DNA from: Oscillospiraceae bacterium UBA1230
GTDB taxonomy: Bacteria; Bacillota; Clostridia; Oscillospirales; Oscillospiraceae
Direction: 5' to 3'
NCBI GenBank assembly: GCA_002309395.1
Contig: DBWU01000038.1
Span: forward strand, 14,948 to 25,468
DNA length: 10,521 nt
The notes beneath the pieces are model-generated. The model worked only from the letters and a program-made list of their open reading frames with translations. It did no database searches and was not told where the DNA came from. Within the stretch, counting starts at the first letter, position 1. Each line of letters starts with the position of its first letter. Both the position numbers and the translations under genes were made by a program. Positions 1 to 7,204 of the stretch are shown here, piece after piece.

Positions 1-1
1 A

Positions 2-721
2 GTGCGCGCCGAGCCGCACCCGTGGCTGCCGGGATGCTTTCTCTTGCGTGATACCGGCGCAGTGGAACGGCTGGAAGCCTTTACGCGCGGTGACCTTATC
101 GTGCAGGACGCGGCAGCTCGGCTGGCGGCGCTGGCGACGATAGAGAACGGCCAGGAGCGGATTTTAGACGTTTGCGCCGCGCCGGGCGGCAAGACCTTCG
201 CCATGGCGATCGACCGGCAGGATCGAGCATCGATCCTCGCCTGTGACGTTCACCCCAACAAGCTCCGTTTGATCGAGGCCGGGGCAAAGCGGCTGGGACT
301 GACGGGGATCCGCACTGCGGCGGCGGACGGCAGGGAACACCACGCCGCATGGTCACAGCAGGCGGATCTGGTGCTGGCGGACGTGCCGTGCAGCGGTCTG
401 GGGATCATTCGCAAAAAGCCGGATATTCGCTATAAAGACCCCGCCGCGCTGGCGGAGCTTCCGCTTCTACAGAGCCGGATCCTGGGAAACGCGTCCACCT
501 ATGTGCGTCCCGGCGGACTGCTGGTATACGCCACCTGCACGGTACTTCGTGCGGAAAACGAAGCGGTCACTGACGCATTTTTGCGCGCACACAGTGATTT
601 TACCGAGGAATCGTTCGTTCTGCCGGCACCCGTGGGTACGGTCAGCGGACACATTACGTTGTTGCCGCACCGCGACGGAACGGACGGCTTTTATATCTGC
701 CGGATACGGAGAAAACCGTGA
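2..721 (+). CDS. rsmB: 16S rRNA (cytosine-5-)-methyltransferase RsmB, C-terminal part (5' truncated by window edge)
   Basis: This is the catalytic C-terminal half of an RsmB/Sun-family enzyme, which transfers methyl from S-adenosylmethionine to C5 of C967 (E. coli numbering) in 16S rRNA. The frame is open from the window edge, and 239 residues are visible against roughly 440 for the family. The N-terminal NusB-like RNA-binding domain and true start are therefore missing; the GTG at base 2 is probably internal. Visible motifs in order are the SAM loop DVCAAPGGKT (about residues 56-65), the motif IV loop ADVPCSGLG with its PC dipeptide, the family marker RKKPDIRYKDP, and YATCT with the catalytic motif VI cysteine. 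Nothing essential is missing in the visible part. The gene ends in TGA 10 bases before rlmN, and an AGGA within that gap serves rlmN, so the two are probably co-transcribed. This is the order seen around B. subtilis yloM-yloN. Confidence 0.93.
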   Translation: MRAEPHPWLPGCFLLRDTGAVERLEAFTRGDLIVQDAAARLAALATIENGQERILDVCAAPGGKTFAMAIDRQDRASILACDVHPNKLRLIEAGAKRLGLTGIRTAAADGREHHAAWSQQADLVLADVPCSGLGIIRKKPDIRYKDPAALAELPLLQSRILGNASTYVRPGGLLVYATCTVLRAENEAVTDAFLRAHSDFTEESFVLPAPVGTVSGHITLLPHRDGTDGFYICRIRRKP

Positions 722-731
722 GGAAACCAGT

Positions 732-1763
732 ATGATCGATCTAAAAACCATGCTAACGCAGGAGATCGGTGCTTTGCTGAAGGATTGGAACGAACCTTCC
801 TTTCGTGCAAGGCAGATCTTTTCCTGGCTCCACCGGGGCGTTACGAGCTTTGATGAAATGACCAATCTGCCGAAATCACTTCGTCAGAAGCTGGCGGCAC
901 AGTGCAGGATCACCGTGCCCGCCGTGGAACGGAAGCAGGTGTCAAAGCTGGACGGCACGGTGAAGTATTTGTGGCGACTGGGGGACGGGAACTGTATCGA
1001 AACGGTACTGATGCGCTATCACCACGGCAACACGGTGTGCATTTCCTCACAGGTCGGCTGCCGGATGGGCTGCAAATTCTGCGCGTCCACCGTAGCAGGG
1101 AAGGTCCGCGACCTGACCCCCGCCGAGATGGTCGATCAGGTGCTCTTTACCGGGTTGGACAGTGGTGCGGAGATCTCCAATATCGTGTTGATGGGTATTG
1201 GCGAGCCCCTGGATAATTTTGATAACGTACTGCGCTTTTTGGAACTGGTAAATGACCCGGAGGGTCTTAATATCGGTATGCGGCATATCAGCCTGTCCAC
1301 CTGCGGCATAGTGCCGCAGATCGACCGCCTGGCATCGCTTCGGCTGCAGCTCACGCTTTCCGTATCGCTTCACGCGCCGGATCAAGAGACGCGCTGTCGG
1401 ATCATGCCGATCAGCCGGGCATATCCTGTGGAGGAGCTGTTCGCCGCATGCCACCGCTATTTTGCTGCTACCGGGCGGCGCATATCCTTTGAATATGCTA
1501 TGATAGACGGCGTGAACGATACCGACGCGCAAGCGGATCTGATCGCCGTGCAGCTTCGCGGGATGCCGGGTCACGTGAACCTGATCCCGCTCAATAACGT
1601 AACGGAAAGTCCGTTTCATCCCAGCCGCCGTATCGCGGCATTTCAAAAACGACTGGAATCCCACGGCGTGACCGCCACGGTGCGGCGCAGTCTGGGTGGC
1701 GATATTGACGCATCCTGCGGCCAACTGCGGCGCAAGGTGCTGGAAGAGAGGAGAGAGAACTAA
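732..1763 (+). CDS. rlmN: Dual-specificity 23S rRNA/tRNA adenine-C2 methyltransferase RlmN (radical SAM)
   Basis: RlmN methylates C2 of A2503 in 23S rRNA and of A37 in some tRNAs, using a [4Fe-4S] cluster, SAM and a methylated cysteine intermediate. The 343-aa product has the usual length. The cluster motif C-X3-C-X2-C is C110, C114 and C117 (CRMGCKFC). The two mechanistic cysteines are present: C103 in VCISSQVGC, matching E. coli C118, and C329 in DIDASCGQL, matching the methyl-carrying E. coli C355. The SAM-binding GIGEP motif and the LSVSLHAP strand are also seen. I chose the ATG at 732 because AGGA lies 7 nt upstream and the protein then begins with the normal MIDLKTM accessory-domain sequence. 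The same frame stays open upstream to 501, but that part lies over rsmB in another frame. The stop overlaps the prpC start as TAATG, indicating translational coupling. Confidence 0.96.
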   Translation: MIDLKTMLTQEIGALLKDWNEPSFRARQIFSWLHRGVTSFDEMTNLPKSLRQKLAAQCRITVPAVERKQVSKLDGTVKYLWRLGDGNCIETVLMRYHHGNTVCISSQVGCRMGCKFCASTVAGKVRDLTPAEMVDQVLFTGLDSGAEISNIVLMGIGEPLDNFDNVLRFLELVNDPEGLNIGMRHISLSTCGIVPQIDRLASLRLQLTLSVSLHAPDQETRCRIMPISRAYPVEELFAACHRYFAATGRRISFEYAMIDGVNDTDAQADLIAVQLRGMPGHVNLIPLNNVTESPFHPSRRIAAFQKRLESHGVTATVRRSLGGDIDASCGQLRRKVLEERREN

Positions 1764-2494
1764 TGCAAACGTGGGGCATTACCGATACGGGTCTCGTGCG
1801 CACGGAGAATCAAGACGCGTTCGCTGTTGACACGATCGGTGACATGACCGCCGCCGTTGTGTGTGACGGTATGGGCGGTACCGGCGGTGGTCAGCTGGCA
1901 AGCAGTATCGCGGTGGATACCTTCCGCCGCGCGCTGGCGGAGGAATGGAAGGAACACTTGAGTGACCAGCAGTTATCCAAGGCGTTGGAACGGTGCATCA
2001 TCCGCGTCAACCACGCCATTCGCGCCGAGTCGATCAAGCACGCCGGCTGTGAGCGGATGGGGACCACGCTGGTATCCGCCGTAGTATGCGATGCGTCCGT
2101 CACCATCGTCAACGTGGGTGACAGCCGCGCCTACCACGTGTCCTCCGGCGGTATCCGCCAGATCAGCCGCGATCACTCGGTGGTGGAAAACATGGTGGAG
2201 CAAGGGGAGCTGACGCCTTTGCAGGCGCGGCATCATCCCAACCGGAATCTGATCACACGGGCGCTGGGCCCGGAGAAATCCGTAAAGGCGGATCAGTTCC
2301 GCCTGACGTGGGCAAAGGACGAATACCTTCTGCTTTGTTCGGACGGCTTGGTAAATACGGTAACGGATCAGGAGCTTTTGTTTGAGATCATCCACGGCGG
2401 CGCGCCGGATGATTGCCTGGATCGGCTTCTGGCGCTGGCAAAGCGCAGGGGCGCGCCGGATAACGTAACGGCGGTCCTTCTGCACAACGCGTGA
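1763..2494 (+). CDS. prpC: PP2C-type Ser/Thr protein phosphatase (PrpC/Stp)
   Basis: This is a cytosolic, metal-dependent PPM-family phosphatase expected to reverse phosphorylation by the kinase encoded next. Its 243 residues match the compact bacterial PrpC/Stp form with no regulatory domain. Visible motifs are RTENQDAF (metal ligand D18), VVCDGMGG (D35, G36), VGDSRAYHV, the flap-like SRDHSVVENMVEQGELTP, CSDGLVN (D194) and GAPDNVTAVLL (D233, N234). The full set of metal-binding aspartates is therefore present and the enzyme should be active. The ATG shares its A with the rlmN stop (TAATG). An AGGAG about 9 nt upstream, inside the end of rlmN, is the likely ribosome binding site. The gene sits between rlmN and the PASTA kinase, the standard Firmicute arrangement. 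The start could only be later if the conserved first strand (WGITDTG) were lost, which is unlikely. Confidence 0.95.
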   Translation: MQTWGITDTGLVRTENQDAFAVDTIGDMTAAVVCDGMGGTGGGQLASSIAVDTFRRALAEEWKEHLSDQQLSKALERCIIRVNHAIRAESIKHAGCERMGTTLVSAVVCDASVTIVNVGDSRAYHVSSGGIRQISRDHSVVENMVEQGELTPLQARHHPNRNLITRALGPEKSVKADQFRLTWAKDEYLLLCSDGLVNTVTDQELLFEIIHGGAPDDCLDRLLALAKRRGAPDNVTAVLLHNA

Positions 2495-2519
2495 ATGACG
2501 GAAAGAGAAGGTGAAGAAA

Positions 2520-4463
2520 ATGGATCAATATATCGGAAGAATGTTGGATAACCGCTACGAGCTGTTGGAGCTGATCGGCCGGGGCGGCATGGCGAACGTA
2601 TATAAGGCGAAGTGTCACCGGCTCAACCGTCTGGTTGCCGTGAAGATCCTCAAAAGCGATCTGGCGGAGAACGCTGAATCACGCCGCCGTTTCCGGGATG
2701 AATCGCTGGCGGTCGCACAGCTTTCTCACGCCAATATCGTTTCCGTGTACGACGTATCAAAGAGCGATGAGCTGGATTATATCGTCATGGAGCTGATCGA
2801 CGGCATCACGCTCAAGCAGTATATGGAGCGCCGGGGAAATATGGACTGGCGCGAATCGCTGCATTTCATCACCCAGATCATGCGCGGTTTGAGTCACGCC
2901 CACAGCCGCGGCATCATCCACCGGGATATTAAGCCGCAAAACATTATGGTTCTGCGCGACGGCAGCGTAAAGGTGGCGGATTTCGGCATCGCATATCTGT
3001 CCGGCTCCAACCAGACCTTGACCCAGGAGGCGCTGGGCAGCGTCCACTACATTTCGCCGGAACAGGCGAGGGGCGACCGTACCGACGCGCGGAGCGACAT
3101 TTATTCCGCCGGCGTCGTGCTCTATGAGATGCTGACAGGTCGTCTGCCCTTTGAAGGAGACAGCGCCGTTTCTGTCGCCATTCAGCATTTGAGTGCCATC
3201 CCCTTGGCACCCCGCGAGATCAACCCCGGTATCCCAGAAGGGTTGGAGCTGATCACCCTGAAAGCCATGAACGCCGACCCGGAAAAGCGCTATGCTTCCG
3301 CCGACGCGATGCTGGATGATCTTGAGCGGTTCCGCAAGGATCCCGGCGTGGATATGGACTATATCCGCCAGGAGCTGGAGAGTGACAGCGTCGATGAGCC
3401 GACTGAACCGATCCCGGTGCGTCGTACGTCCCGCGCGGTCGAGTCGAGCAGGAAAGGGGATAAGCCGATGAGCCAACAGGATAAAAAACGCATGGCGATC
3501 ATCTTGGGCGGTTTTGCCGGCGCGTTGCTGTTGATCTTCCTGATCTTCAAGGTGATTTTCGGCAGTATGGATTCACAGGACGGCGCAGGCTCTTACGAGG
3601 TGCCGGACATATTGGGTTATACCGTGGAACAGGCGATGAATCTTCCGGGGGTCAAGGGTGTGTTTACCATTAAAAAGGTGGGCACGCGCAACAATCCCGA
3701 CTATCAACCCGGTCAGATCGTGGAACAGGATCCCTCGGCAGGGCGCACCAGAAAGAGCAATCTGGTGATCAACGTTTACGTTTGTGCCGAGGAGGAGACC
3801 GCCGCTATGCCGAGCCTTACCGGCATGGGTCTGCAGGATGCAAAGGTACAGCTCAATAATCTGAATATGGAGCTGAACGTTCAGGTCAGCGAGGAATACA
3901 GCGACGACGTGTCGGCAGGTCTGGTGATCGGTACCAGTCCGGCGGCCGGCAATCCCCTCAAGCGCGGCAACAGCGTTCTGCTGCGGATCAGCAAAGGCAA
4001 GGACGTAAAGCCGGTCACGGTGATCGACTTTACCAATCAGCCGCTGGAAACGGCGCGCAAGCAGGCGGAAAAGCTGAATCTGAAGGTAGAAGTGGCATAC
4101 GATTACAGCAATGCCGCCGTGGATACCGTGTTTGCCCAAAGCCTGAAGGTAGGCGACACGGTAGATGAAGGTACCACGATCGTCTTCACCGTCAGCCGCG
4201 GACAGGAGACGGTGCAGGTAGGCAGTTACGTGGGTAAGTCTTACGACGAAGCCGTTACGTCTGCCAGCGGTGCCGGATTGAATATCAACGTGATCTCGGA
4301 ACACAACAGCACCGTCCCCGAAGGCTTTGTCATTGGACAGAATTATCAGCCAAACACCATTGTGACAAAGGGCACGACCATTACCCTGACCGTGAGTCTG
4401 GGGCCGGAGAATACCGGCTCCGGCGGTGACGGCGGTTCGTCCGGCGAGGGGGGAGTCGGTTGA
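2520..4463 (+). CDS. prkC: Membrane Ser/Thr protein kinase with four PASTA repeats (PrkC/Stk1)
   Basis: This is a Hanks-type kinase that senses muropeptides or lipid II through its extracellular repeats and phosphorylates cytosolic targets in growth, cell-wall and spore-germination control. Numbering from the ATG at 2520 (647 aa), the kinase domain spans about residues 12-275. It has the glycine loop GRGGMANVY, catalytic K42 in VAVKIL, HRDIKPQN with D136, DFG with D154, and an activation-loop end GSVHYISPEQARGD. A basic linker leads to one transmembrane helix at about 325-348. Four extracellular PASTA repeats follow, starting near residues 359, 428, 497 and 563, then a Gly/Ser-rich tail of about 15 residues. 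AGGTGA at 2509-2514 lies 5 nt before this ATG, which favours it. An in-frame GTG at 2511, adding three residues, is the alternative. The end overlaps the rsgA start by 4 bases. B. subtilis PrkC has three PASTA repeats, so four is one more. Confidence 0.96.
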   Translation: MDQYIGRMLDNRYELLELIGRGGMANVYKAKCHRLNRLVAVKILKSDLAENAESRRRFRDESLAVAQLSHANIVSVYDVSKSDELDYIVMELIDGITLKQYMERRGNMDWRESLHFITQIMRGLSHAHSRGIIHRDIKPQNIMVLRDGSVKVADFGIAYLSGSNQTLTQEALGSVHYISPEQARGDRTDARSDIYSAGVVLYEMLTGRLPFEGDSAVSVAIQHLSAIPLAPREINPGIPEGLELITLKAMNADPEKRYASADAMLDDLERFRKDPGVDMDYIRQELESDSVDEPTEPIPVRRTSRAVESSRKGDKPMSQQDKKRMAIILGGFAGALLLIFLIFKVIFGSMDSQDGAGSYEVPDILGYTVEQAMNLPGVKGVFTIKKVGTRNNPDYQPGQIVEQDPSAGRTRKSNLVINVYVCAEEETAAMPSLTGMGLQDAKVQLNNLNMELNVQVSEEYSDDVSAGLVIGTSPAAGNPLKRGNSVLLRISKGKDVKPVTVIDFTNQPLETARKQAEKLNLKVEVAYDYSNAAVDTVFAQSLKVGDTVDEGTTIVFTVSRGQETVQVGSYVGKSYDEAVTSASGAGLNINVISEHNSTVPEGFVIGQNYQPNTIVTKGTTITLTVSLGPENTGSGGDGGSSGEGGVG

Positions 4464-5332
4464 TCCGGGGCAGGATCTTAAAAGCTGTCAGCGGCTTTTA
4501 CTACGTTGATACAGGCGATGATATCCTGCAATGCCGCGCCAGAGGGAGATTCCGCCGGGAGGGGCTTCATCCTCTGGTTGGGGATCAGGTCAGCGTGCTT
4601 CCGCTGGGCGGCGGCGAGGGAATGATCGACGCTGTGGAGCCGCGCAGGAATCAATTTTCCCGTCCGGCGGTGGCAAACGTGGATCAGCTTGTCATGATCG
4701 CATCCGCCGCACTGCCGGTAACGGATCCGTATTTGATCGACCGTATCAGCGCCATCGCCGCGCTGAAGGATTGTGCCGTACTGCTGGTGCTGAATAAGTG
4801 TGACCTTGACCCGGCGCAGGAACTCTATGAGATATACAGCGCCTCCGCGATAAGCGTTCTGCGCGTGAGTGCTGCCACCGGGGAGGGTCTGGATGCCCTG
4901 CGGCGCAGTATTGCAGGCAAACTCAGCGTTTTTACCGGCAATTCCGGCGTAGGAAAATCCAGCATACTCAATGCTCTTTCGCCGGAACTTTCGCTGCCGG
5001 TAGGGGAGGTCAGCCGCCCATTGGGGCGGGGCCGCCACACCACGCGGCATGTGGAGCTGTACGCCCTCGGCGCGGATACCTTTGTGATCGACACGCCCGG
5101 CTTTTCATCCCTCGATAGCGACGAGCTGGATCTGGAGCTGAAGGCCCGTCTGCCGGAAACGTTCCCGGAGTTTGCGCCGTATCTGGGTGAGTGCCGGTTT
5201 GTCGGCTGTACCCACGTGAAGGAGAAAGGGTGTGCCGTTCTGGAGGCGGTGCGTGCAGGAATGATCCCCGTCTCGCGCCACAGGAGCTACGTGCAGTTAT
5301 ATACGGAATTAAAGGATATAACGGCATGGTAA
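4460..5332 (+). CDS. rsgA: Ribosome small-subunit-dependent GTPase RsgA (CpgA/YloQ)
   Basis: RsgA is a circularly permuted GTPase that checks late 30S subunit maturation. The 290-aa protein has an N-terminal OB-fold (about 1-65) and a G domain in permuted order. G4 comes first as LNKCD (N112, D115), then the P-loop GNSGVGKSS (160-168), the switch segment GRGRHTTRH and G3 DTPGF (D211). The C-terminal zinc finger is C-X4-C-X-H-X5-C, ligands C245, C250, H252 and C258. All catalytic and zinc-binding residues are present. Translation begins at a TTG whose last two bases are part of the prkC stop (TTGA), with a GGGGG-rich site about 5 nt upstream inside prkC, so it is probably coupled to the kinase. 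In B. subtilis the homologue CpgA is a phosphorylation target of PrkC, which fits the neighbourhood. The genes rpe and thiN, which follow in B. subtilis, are absent here. Confidence 0.95.
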   Translation: MIRGRILKAVSGFYYVDTGDDILQCRARGRFRREGLHPLVGDQVSVLPLGGGEGMIDAVEPRRNQFSRPAVANVDQLVMIASAALPVTDPYLIDRISAIAALKDCAVLLVLNKCDLDPAQELYEIYSASAISVLRVSAATGEGLDALRRSIAGKLSVFTGNSGVGKSSILNALSPELSLPVGEVSRPLGRGRHTTRHVELYALGADTFVIDTPGFSSLDSDELDLELKARLPETFPEFAPYLGECRFVGCTHVKEKGCAVLEAVRAGMIPVSRHRSYVQLYTELKDITAW

Positions 5333-5339
5333 AAGATAC

Positions 5340-5373
5340 GCCGGCTTTGACGGGTTGTGACGTCAGAGCCGGC
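5340..5373 (+). other. Intercistronic stem-loop downstream of rsgA (13-bp stem, no U-tract)
   Basis: Arms 5340-5352 and 5361-5373 pair over 13 bp with one G-U wobble, around an 8-nt loop. The bases that follow (TGTTCATATA) do not form a clear U-run, so I do not call it a standard rho-independent terminator. It may stabilise the 3' end of the upstream message, act as a partial terminator, or separate the housekeeping operon from the sporulation genes. Confidence 0.7.
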
Positions 5374-5406
5374 TGTTCATATACTGGGAGTAGAGGAGGG
5401 TCGGTA

Positions 5407-5565
5407 ATGAGATGGAACGGCTGTTCCGGCGCGTTGGGACTGTGTGCGCTGTGTCTGGGGATCGGGATCTTGACCGCCGCCATTTTTCCGACGGGATTCC
5501 TGCTCTTCCTGGTGGCGCTTCTGCTGATCGCCTGTGGGATCATCTGCTTAAGTAACGGGAGGTAA
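5407..5565 (+). CDS. Small two-helix membrane protein of unknown function (52 aa)
   Basis: I do not recognise this protein. The 52-aa product has a short polar N-terminus (MRWNGCSG) and two hydrophobic segments at about residues 9-27 and 30-48, separated by a Pro-Thr-Gly turn, ending in SNGR. That suggests a membrane helical hairpin. It contains five cysteines (positions 6, 13, 16, 43 and 47), four of them within or next to the predicted helices. The start is well supported: AGGAGGG at 5394-5400 lies 6 nt before the ATG. The same frame is open upstream into rsgA, but that part has no start signal and overlaps rsgA. The stop lies 2 nt before the spoVM ATG, and the spoVM ribosome binding site lies within its last codons, so the two are probably co-translated. 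A sporulation or envelope role is suggested only by that neighbour. Confidence 0.75.
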   Translation: MRWNGCSGALGLCALCLGIGILTAAIFPTGFLLFLVALLLIACGIICLSNGR

Positions 5566-5567
5566 CC

Positions 5568-5642
5568 ATGAAAATCGTTGTCTGGAAGTCACCAAAGCTG
5601 TTAAGCGCCTTATTACGCAGGATCTTTAACGTACAGGAATAA
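5568..5642 (+). CDS. spoVM: Stage V sporulation protein SpoVM homologue (24-aa amphipathic peptide)
   Basis: SpoVM is a tiny amphipathic helix that recognises the convex outer forespore membrane and anchors the coat ATPase SpoIVA there. This 24-codon gene encodes a peptide beginning MKIVVWKSPKLL and ending RRIFNVQE. Against the B. subtilis 26-mer as I remember it, positions M1, K2, K7, P9, K10, L12 and R17 are identical without a gap. P9 is the helix-breaking proline needed for correct localisation. GGGAGG at 5557-5562 lies 5 nt before the ATG. Synteny agrees: in B. subtilis spoVM lies downstream of prpC-prkC-cpgA, and here it follows rsgA at a short distance. The product is shorter than most gene-finding cut-offs and could easily be missed. 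The 52-aa peptide precedes it and the SipL-like gene follows. Confidence 0.85.
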   Translation: MKIVVWKSPKLLSALLRRIFNVQE

Positions 5643-5652
5643 AATGAGACGC

Positions 5653-5694
5653 GCCCTCATATTCTTCCAAAGAATCATGGAAGAATGTGAGGGC
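5653..5694 (+). promoter_or_regulatory. Long mRNA hairpin covering the ribosome binding site of the SipL-like gene
   Basis: Arm GCCCTCATATTCTTCCA (5653-5669) pairs with TGGAAGAATGTGAGGGC (5678-5694), giving 17 bp with one G-U wobble and an 8-nt loop (5670-5677). The GAGGG at 5689-5693, the probable ribosome binding site for the ATG at 5701, lies wholly inside the right arm. The start itself is unpaired 6 nt downstream. No U-run follows, so it is not a standard terminator for the + strand. The likely effect is translational repression or coupling: ribosomes reading spoVM, or starting at the upstream in-frame ATG 5644, would have to open the stem. That is inference from the structure. Confidence 0.65.
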
Positions 5695-5700
5695 AAAACT

Positions 5701-7185
5701 ATGGATCTGGAATTAAACTTACAGGAATGGAGCGGCTACGAGCCGGTCAGCGATCTCATTGTAACCCGTGAGGAGAGTATGGAAACGGCGATCCCCGAAT
5801 ACTGCCCTGACCTGACGCGGATCGTGGATTCCGTGGGGCAGATCCGCATCCGGGAAAAAGAACAGCGGGACGGGAGTATCCATCTGGCAGGCGTCATCCG
5901 TGTCATGGTGCTCTATACCTCCGAGGAGAGCGCCGGACTTCGCAGTCTGTCGCTGACGGTGCCGTTTTCCTGCTCCGTGGAAGATCAGCGCCAGTGCGCG
6001 TTTCTCTGGGCGGACAGCCGCTTACTGCTGCTGGAGGTAAAAATGCTGGGCGCACGGAAGCTCTATATCCGCGTATTGCCGGAATTTCGTGTGCGCGGTT
6101 ACCGCCGCATCACGCAGCAGATCGCCTCCGGCGCAGAAGGAAAGAATATCCAGCTTCGCCGGGGCAGCGTACAGCTCCATACGCTTGCCGCACTATGGGA
6201 GCGCGAGTTCCCCTTTGCACAGGAACTGTCACCTAAGGCAGGTCAAGGCGCGCCGGAAGATCTCTTAATGGATAAAACGTTCCTGCGTGTGACGGAGCTG
6301 CAACCCTTCGGTAATAAGCTGGTCGTGAAGGGAGAGGCTACACTGTCGCTCCTGTACCGCAGCGAAGGGCAGTCCCTTTGTTCCCGTGAGGAAACGCTGC
6401 CGTTTTCCCAGATCCTGGAGATACAGGATCTGCCGGAAGGCGCCGAGTTTTACGGTGAATCGTCCGTCATCGAGCAGGAGATCCACCCGGTTCGTACCGA
6501 GGACGGGATCGGATTCAGCGTAACCATGCGGATCGGTCTTTTAATCAGCGCCTTCGTTCAGCAACAAGTGGAATACGTTTCCGATCTATACAGTACCTCC
6601 GCCGATCTGATCGCCGTGCGGAAGGACGTATCTTTGCCGGTGGCGTTGCCCGATCTGCAGATGCATTGCGCCGCCAACGAACCGCTGGAGGGCGGCACGT
6701 TCTTCTATCTGACGGATGCCGATCTCTCCGCACCGGAACTGCGTGCCGATGAATCCGGCACTTCCGTTTCCGCAGATCTGCGCCTGCGCATCCTCTATCT
6801 GGATCCCTCCGGCGCGCCCGTTACCGCCGAACGCAGTACGCAGATCAGCACCGCCGTCAACCGTCGCGTTACCGCCGGACGCGTCTGCGCTATGCCGGAA
6901 ACCGTGAGCCGCAACGGCGCCGGTTGTGAACTGCGCCTGCCGGTGCAGTTCAGCCTTCAGCCGGCGGAGGAACTCAACGTCACCGCCGTTACTTCCGTAC
7001 AGCAGCAGGGGGAGATCGACCGCGCCAAACTGCCGTCGCTGGTTCTGCGCCGTTTAGAGGAAGGGGAGACTCTTTGGGACGCGGCAAAACGGTGCCGCAC
7101 CGAAGAGGCGGCCATCCTGGCGGCAAACGGACTCACCGCCGAGCCGTCCGCAGGCGTACTGCTGTTGATCCCCAAAACACGCTGA
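5701..7185 (+). CDS. sipL: SipL-like spore morphogenetic protein (SPOCS/DUF3794 domains plus C-terminal LysM)
   Basis: This probably corresponds to SipL, the clostridial coat-assembly protein that binds SpoIVA and plays the part of SpoVID. The 494-aa product starts MDLELNLQEW and reaches the typical segment SMETAIPEYCPDLTRIV. Three successive beta-rich stretches resemble SPOCS (DUF3794) units, at about residues 30-125, 195-325 and 340-445. They are followed by a LysM-like domain at about 453-494 (EGETLWDAAKRC ... AILAANGL ... LLIPK). No signal peptide or membrane helix is seen, as expected for a mother-cell cytosolic coat protein. I chose the ATG at 5701 (GAGGG 7 nt upstream) because family members begin near here. 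An in-frame ATG at 5644, just after spoVM and preceded by AGGA, would add 19 residues (MRRALIFFQRIM...). A terminator follows. Other DUF3794 proteins exist, so the exact name is less certain than the family. Confidence 0.78.
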   Translation: MDLELNLQEWSGYEPVSDLIVTREESMETAIPEYCPDLTRIVDSVGQIRIREKEQRDGSIHLAGVIRVMVLYTSEESAGLRSLSLTVPFSCSVEDQRQCAFLWADSRLLLLEVKMLGARKLYIRVLPEFRVRGYRRITQQIASGAEGKNIQLRRGSVQLHTLAALWEREFPFAQELSPKAGQGAPEDLLMDKTFLRVTELQPFGNKLVVKGEATLSLLYRSEGQSLCSREETLPFSQILEIQDLPEGAEFYGESSVIEQEIHPVRTEDGIGFSVTMRIGLLISAFVQQQVEYVSDLYSTSADLIAVRKDVSLPVALPDLQMHCAANEPLEGGTFFYLTDADLSAPELRADESGTSVSADLRLRILYLDPSGAPVTAERSTQISTAVNRRVTAGRVCAMPETVSRNGAGCELRLPVQFSLQPAEELNVTAVTSVQQQGEIDRAKLPSLVLRRLEEGETLWDAAKRCRTEEAAILAANGLTAEPSAGVLLLIPKTR

Positions 7186-7204
7186 GGCATATTCCTGCCT
7201 TCCG

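Noticed and set aside
501..731. N-terminal extension of rlmN starting at 501
   Set aside because: It lies entirely over the conserved rsmB 3' end in another frame. RlmN proteins begin near the ATG at 732, which has its own AGGA site.
1047..1724. Long minus-strand open frame (225 codons) opposite rlmN
   Set aside because: It is antisense to a fully conserved radical-SAM gene, shows no family motifs, and is the open shadow frame expected in GC-rich DNA.
2757..4304. Two long minus-strand open frames (2757-3476 and 3573-4304) opposite prkC
   Set aside because: Both are mirrored by the kinase and PASTA domains, have no recognisable domain and sit in a complementary shadow frame.
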